Assembly: GCF_044762745.1 (NCBI RefSeq)
Contig: NZ_JBIWEX010000011.1
Span: forward strand, 62,001 to 126,000
Direction: 5' to 3'
Origin: Psychrobacillus sp044762745
GTDB taxonomy: Bacteria; Bacillota; Bacilli; Bacillales_A; Planococcaceae
DNA length: 64,000 nt
Position 1 is the first letter of the stretch, and each line of letters opens with the position of its first letter. The notes beneath the pieces are model-generated. The model was given only the letters and a program-made list of their open reading frames with translations, was not told the DNA's origin and ran no database searches. Below, piece after piece: positions 61,084-64,000 of this stretch. A program made the position numbers and the translations under genes.

Positions 61084-61972
61084 CTTTTAACATCCAGTTT
61101 ATGATAAATTGATATGTGTCCTGCTTACTCACTTCGTTTAAAATTTCATGTCGTGCGTTTTCTACTAGTTGAACTGTCACATTTTCCATTCCTACATTCG
61201 TCAAACCTTTCGCAACTTTAAAAATATCTTTTCCAGATTTACCAACCGGGTCTTCTAAACCACTAATTAATAATACAGGTAAATCTTTTCTCACTTTCGT
61301 TAGTTCTTGTTCTTTATGGATTATTTTCAAACCATCAAAGAGATCTATATAAAACTGATTCGAAGGGATAAAACCACAATACGGATCGTCGATATACTTT
61401 TTCACTTCATTTGCATCTGAACTTAACCAATCGAAATCTGTCTTGGCATCTTTAAATTGCTTATTGAATCCACCAAAGGAAAGCTTGTTAAGTAAAGCAC
61501 TTTCCGATTGCGGTGTTTTCTGTTTGGAAGCAAGTTTCCCAATTATAGTACCAATATCCCCCATTACACCAGGGCTAAATGCTGTGCCACAAATGATTAC
61601 TTTGGCAAGGGATTCACTATATTTTTGCATATATCTTCTTGCAACGAACGATCCCATACTATGCCCAAATAATATAAGTGGCAGCGCTCCGATATCTTCT
61701 CTCACATGCACTAATACTTCCCGAACATCTTCTGTTACTCGTTCAAAACCATCTTGTTCTGCAAAAAAACCTTGTTGTCCATTTTTTTCTGCTGTTTTTC
61801 CGTGACCACGATGATCATGACCACTCACAATAAAGCCATTCCCCACTAAAAATTGTGCAAATTCATCGTAACGCTCTATATGCTCTGCCATCCCATGCAA
61901 AAGATGCACATGCCCGATCGGGGGTTGTTCCGGCATATATTTGACAATATGAATTAAGTGATGATCAGACAT
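61076..61972 (-). CDS. Alpha/beta hydrolase (monoacylglycerol lipase/YtpA-like)
   Basis: 298 residues. Serine hydrolase with HLLHGMAEHIERYDEF, nucleophile elbow GHSMGS, Asp in ISGLEDPVG and His in NARHEI. Hydrolase_4 family; probably a lysophospholipase or monoglyceride lipase. Near the glycerol-phosphate genes, which may give it substrate context (inference). Overlaps miaA by 8 nt. Confidence 0.88.
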   Translation of the reverse strand: MSDHHLIHIVKYMPEQPPIGHVHLLHGMAEHIERYDEFAQFLVGNGFIVSGHDHRGHGKTAEKNGQQGFFAEQDGFERVTEDVREVLVHVREDIGALPLILFGHSMGSFVARRYMQKYSESLAKVIICGTAFSPGVMGDIGTIIGKLASKQKTPQSESALLNKLSFGGFNKQFKDAKTDFDWLSSDANEVKKYIDDPYCGFIPSNQFYIDLFDGLKIIHKEQELTKVRKDLPVLLISGLEDPVGKSGKDIFKVAKGLTNVGMENVTVQLVENARHEILNEVSKQDTYQFIINWMLKDD

Positions 61973-61992
61973 TTGACCTTCTAGAATCGTTT

Positions 61993-63645
61993 TCAGAGAG
62001 CAGCCCTGCTTTCATGTGTAGTAGCTTCCGTTAATAGTGTATCTAATTGTTTTTCAAACGTACTCATTTGTTGTTCGCTATACTGCAACAATTGACCCAT
62101 TACGTTTATTATACCCTCTTTATACTTTTTATATTGATCGATTTGAAAATATAGCATGCCCGTTCTTCTCACTAAGAAGTCAGCAGGCGAATAGGCCATC
62201 TCTTCATGAACTGCATAATAGACTTGTGCGAGTATACTTAACGGCAATTTAGATGGCATGGTTGATAATATATGGGCATAGTGAAATACTCGATCTACAT
62301 TGGTTCCGTAAAATTTCGCTAATCTTTTTCCTTCTGCTATGGTTAAGCCGTAGGAAGGGGCAACTTGTGCTTTTGTCGCAACGAAAGCTTCCAATTGGTC
62401 TGCTCCTCCAATATCGCCACCCGATAAGGGTACATGCTTCGTGACACAAGGACCATATTGTTCATCACCTAACTCTTTGGAAATTGCATTCACAATTGTT
62501 TCCGCCATTTTACGATACCCTGTTAACTTTCCACCAGCAATCGTAAATAATCCAGCCTCCGACTGCCAAATTTCATCTTTTCGAGAGATTTCGGAAGGAT
62601 TTTTCCCGTCTTCATAAATGAGGGGACGGACTCCAGCCCAAGTCGATTCTACCTGTTTTTTAGAGACATGCACGAGTGGAAACATATGATGAATGGCATT
62701 TACTAAATAGTCCACATCTTCTTCTGTTGCCGTAGGATGTTCGATATTACCCTCGAAAAATGTGTCGGTTGTGCCAACATATGTTTTGCCATCACGCGGG
62801 ATGGCAAAGATCATTCGTTTATCCGGTGCATCAAAATAAATAGCCTGCCTTAATGGAAAAACAGATTGATCCATGACAATATGGACACCTTTTGATAACT
62901 TTAACCTTTTCTTATTGTCAATGGCATCTAGTGCTCGAACCGTATCTACCCAAGGACCTGTTGCATTAACGATTTTTTTCGCATGGATATGAATACGTTT
63001 ATTTTTTATTACATCGACAACTTCTGCACCAATGATTTTGTTTTGTTCATTATATAAAAACGATTTTGCTTTAGCATAGTTTAAACAAACGGCACCTTTT
63101 TCGATTGCCTTTTTCATCACTTCAATCGTTAATCTCGCATCGTCTGTTCGATATTCAACGTAATAGCCCCCGCCTAGCAAATCTTTGCTTTTAATAAGCG
63201 GTTCTTTTTCCAGCGTTTGTTCAGGCGTTAACATATGACGCCGCTCTTCTTTTTTAACGCCTGCGAGAAAATCATATACTTTTAATCCAGCAGAAGTGCT
63301 AAGTGGTCCAAATGTTCCTTTTTTATGAAATGGAAGTAGCATCCATTCTGGTTCTGTCACATGAACAGCGTTTTCATACACAATTTCTCGTTCTTTCCCG
63401 ACTTCCGCTACTACTTTCACATCCAGTTGTTTTAAATAGCGAAGTCCCCCGTGCACTAGTTTCGTCGATCTACTGGAAGTTCCAGCAGCGAAATCTTGCA
63501 TCTCCACTAATGCAACAGACATGCCACGCGTCACTGCATCTAATGCGATACCCGCTCCTGTAATACCTCCACCAATGACCAATACATCGAATTCGTAAAA
63601 ATTTAATGTGTGCAAAATTTGTTCTCGTTCCACAGAAGATCTCAT
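61993..63645 (-). CDS. glpD: Aerobic glycerol-3-phosphate dehydrogenase GlpD
   Basis: Membrane-associated FAD enzyme that feeds electrons from glycerol-3-phosphate to the quinone pool. 550 residues. N-terminal FAD motif VIGGGITGAGIALDAVTRG, then VEMQDFAAGTSSRSTKLVHGG, and a C-terminal cap domain. The ATG directly follows the glpK stop (TAAATG). Confidence 0.96.
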   Translation of the reverse strand: MRSSVEREQILHTLNFYEFDVLVIGGGITGAGIALDAVTRGMSVALVEMQDFAAGTSSRSTKLVHGGLRYLKQLDVKVVAEVGKEREIVYENAVHVTEPEWMLLPFHKKGTFGPLSTSAGLKVYDFLAGVKKEERRHMLTPEQTLEKEPLIKSKDLLGGGYYVEYRTDDARLTIEVMKKAIEKGAVCLNYAKAKSFLYNEQNKIIGAEVVDVIKNKRIHIHAKKIVNATGPWVDTVRALDAIDNKKRLKLSKGVHIVMDQSVFPLRQAIYFDAPDKRMIFAIPRDGKTYVGTTDTFFEGNIEHPTATEEDVDYLVNAIHHMFPLVHVSKKQVESTWAGVRPLIYEDGKNPSEISRKDEIWQSEAGLFTIAGGKLTGYRKMAETIVNAISKELGDEQYGPCVTKHVPLSGGDIGGADQLEAFVATKAQVAPSYGLTIAEGKRLAKFYGTNVDRVFHYAHILSTMPSKLPLSILAQVYYAVHEEMAYSPADFLVRRTGMLYFQIDQYKKYKEGIINVMGQLLQYSEQQMSTFEKQLDTLLTEATTHESRAAL

Positions 63646-64000
63646 TTACTCCACCTCTTCATCTGAAAGTTTGAATACTCTTGTTGCTTCGACTGCTTTT
63701 TTCCACCCTTTATATAGTTGGTTGCGCATAGGCTGTTCCATTTTTGGTTCATATAGTTTTTGACTTTCACGCATATCGGAAAGTTCCCGCTCATCTTTCC
63801 AATAACCAGTGGCTAGCCCTGCTAAAAAGGCGGCGCCGAGTGCAGTTGTTTCATTTAACTTAGCTAGTTCGACAGGTAGGTCTAATAGGTCACTTTGAAA
63901 TTGCATAAGAAATTCGTTCCCTACAGCACCCCCGTCCACCCGGAGTACTTCTACCCCCACACCGGAATCTTGTTCCATTGTATGAAGTACATCTTTCGTT
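63646..64000 (-). CDS. glpK: Glycerol kinase GlpK (3' part only)
   Basis: Phosphorylates glycerol. Only the last 117 or so residues are in the window; the start is beyond 64000. Conserved ATP-binding end ETTALGAAFLAGLATGYWKD and the C-terminal helices are visible. Read together with glpD as one operon. Confidence 0.93.
   Translation of the reverse strand, partial: TKDVLHTMEQDSGVGVEVLRVDGGAVGNEFLMQFQSDLLDLPVELAKLNETTALGAAFLAGLATGYWKDERELSDMRESQKLYEPKMEQPMRNQLYKGWKKAVEATRVFKLSDEEVE

Overview
The window is one chromosomal stretch of a low-GC, endospore-forming Bacillales bacterium. It carries spoIIAA-spoIIAB-sigF, spoVAF, the cytochrome-c maturation cluster resABC with resDE, glnRA, lexA-yneA and hfq-miaA in blocks that follow Bacillus subtilis gene order. 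Several local differences (no spmAB beside dacB, no spoVAA-AE between sigF and spoVAF, no punA or dacF near deoB, no rib operon next to ribT) and the repeat families suggest a Planococcaceae-type genome such as Psychrobacillus or Lysinibacillus. That placement is an inference from gene order, not from a marker gene.

Layout. 1-6.7 kb: resE (cut by the left edge), resD, resC, resB, resA and rluB, all on the minus strand. 6.8-7.7 kb: two inverted copies of a GC-rich repeat where spmAB would be expected. 7.8-15.7 kb: dacB (apparent ATT start), scpB, scpA, ypuF, ribT, a 33-residue membrane protein, lysA, spoVAF, sigF, spoIIAB and spoIIAA with a sigma-H-type promoter. 15.9-22.4 kb: a tandem repeat, pdp, deoB, a Pyr4-like membrane terpene cyclase candidate, xerD, fur, a membrane protein and nudF. 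22.4-30.6 kb: an aldo-keto reductase, a PspC protein, a HAD hydrolase, a frameshifted DUF4181 gene, a decayed MazE-like antitoxin, clpE with CtsR sites, yqkK, a thiolase, a broken ORF and a YqkD-like hydrolase. 30.6-35.3 kb: yneF, tkt, ynzC, yneB, yneA and lexA with four LexA-like boxes, then a possible small RNA. 35.3-44.7 kb: OsmC, a polar amino-acid ABC transporter, an M23/PG-binding lysin with two tiny neighbours, an isochorismatase-like hydrolase, an Excalibur protein, a BASS transporter, a YjcZ-type peptide and a frameshifted Ltp-domain protein.

45-55.5 kb is the accessory highlight. It is an apparently complete aromatic-degradation cluster: a two-component flavin monooxygenase plus reductase, an FAD hydroxylase, a type I extradiol dioxygenase, an FAH-family hydrolase, a crotonase, a beta-keto acid cleavage enzyme and a Dabb protein, with GntR and LysR regulators and three cre-like sites. 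Its 3' boundary is glnA. A second degenerate copy of the glnA 3' end lies 12.5 kb away in the same orientation, so the cluster sits between direct repeats of the glnA end.

56-64 kb is core again: glnA and glnR (with two perfect GlnR/TnrA boxes), a YnbB-like PLP enzyme, rhodanese, hfq, miaA, a lysophospholipase-like hydrolase, glpD and the 3' part of glpK. No rRNA, tRNA, CRISPR array or transposase was seen.
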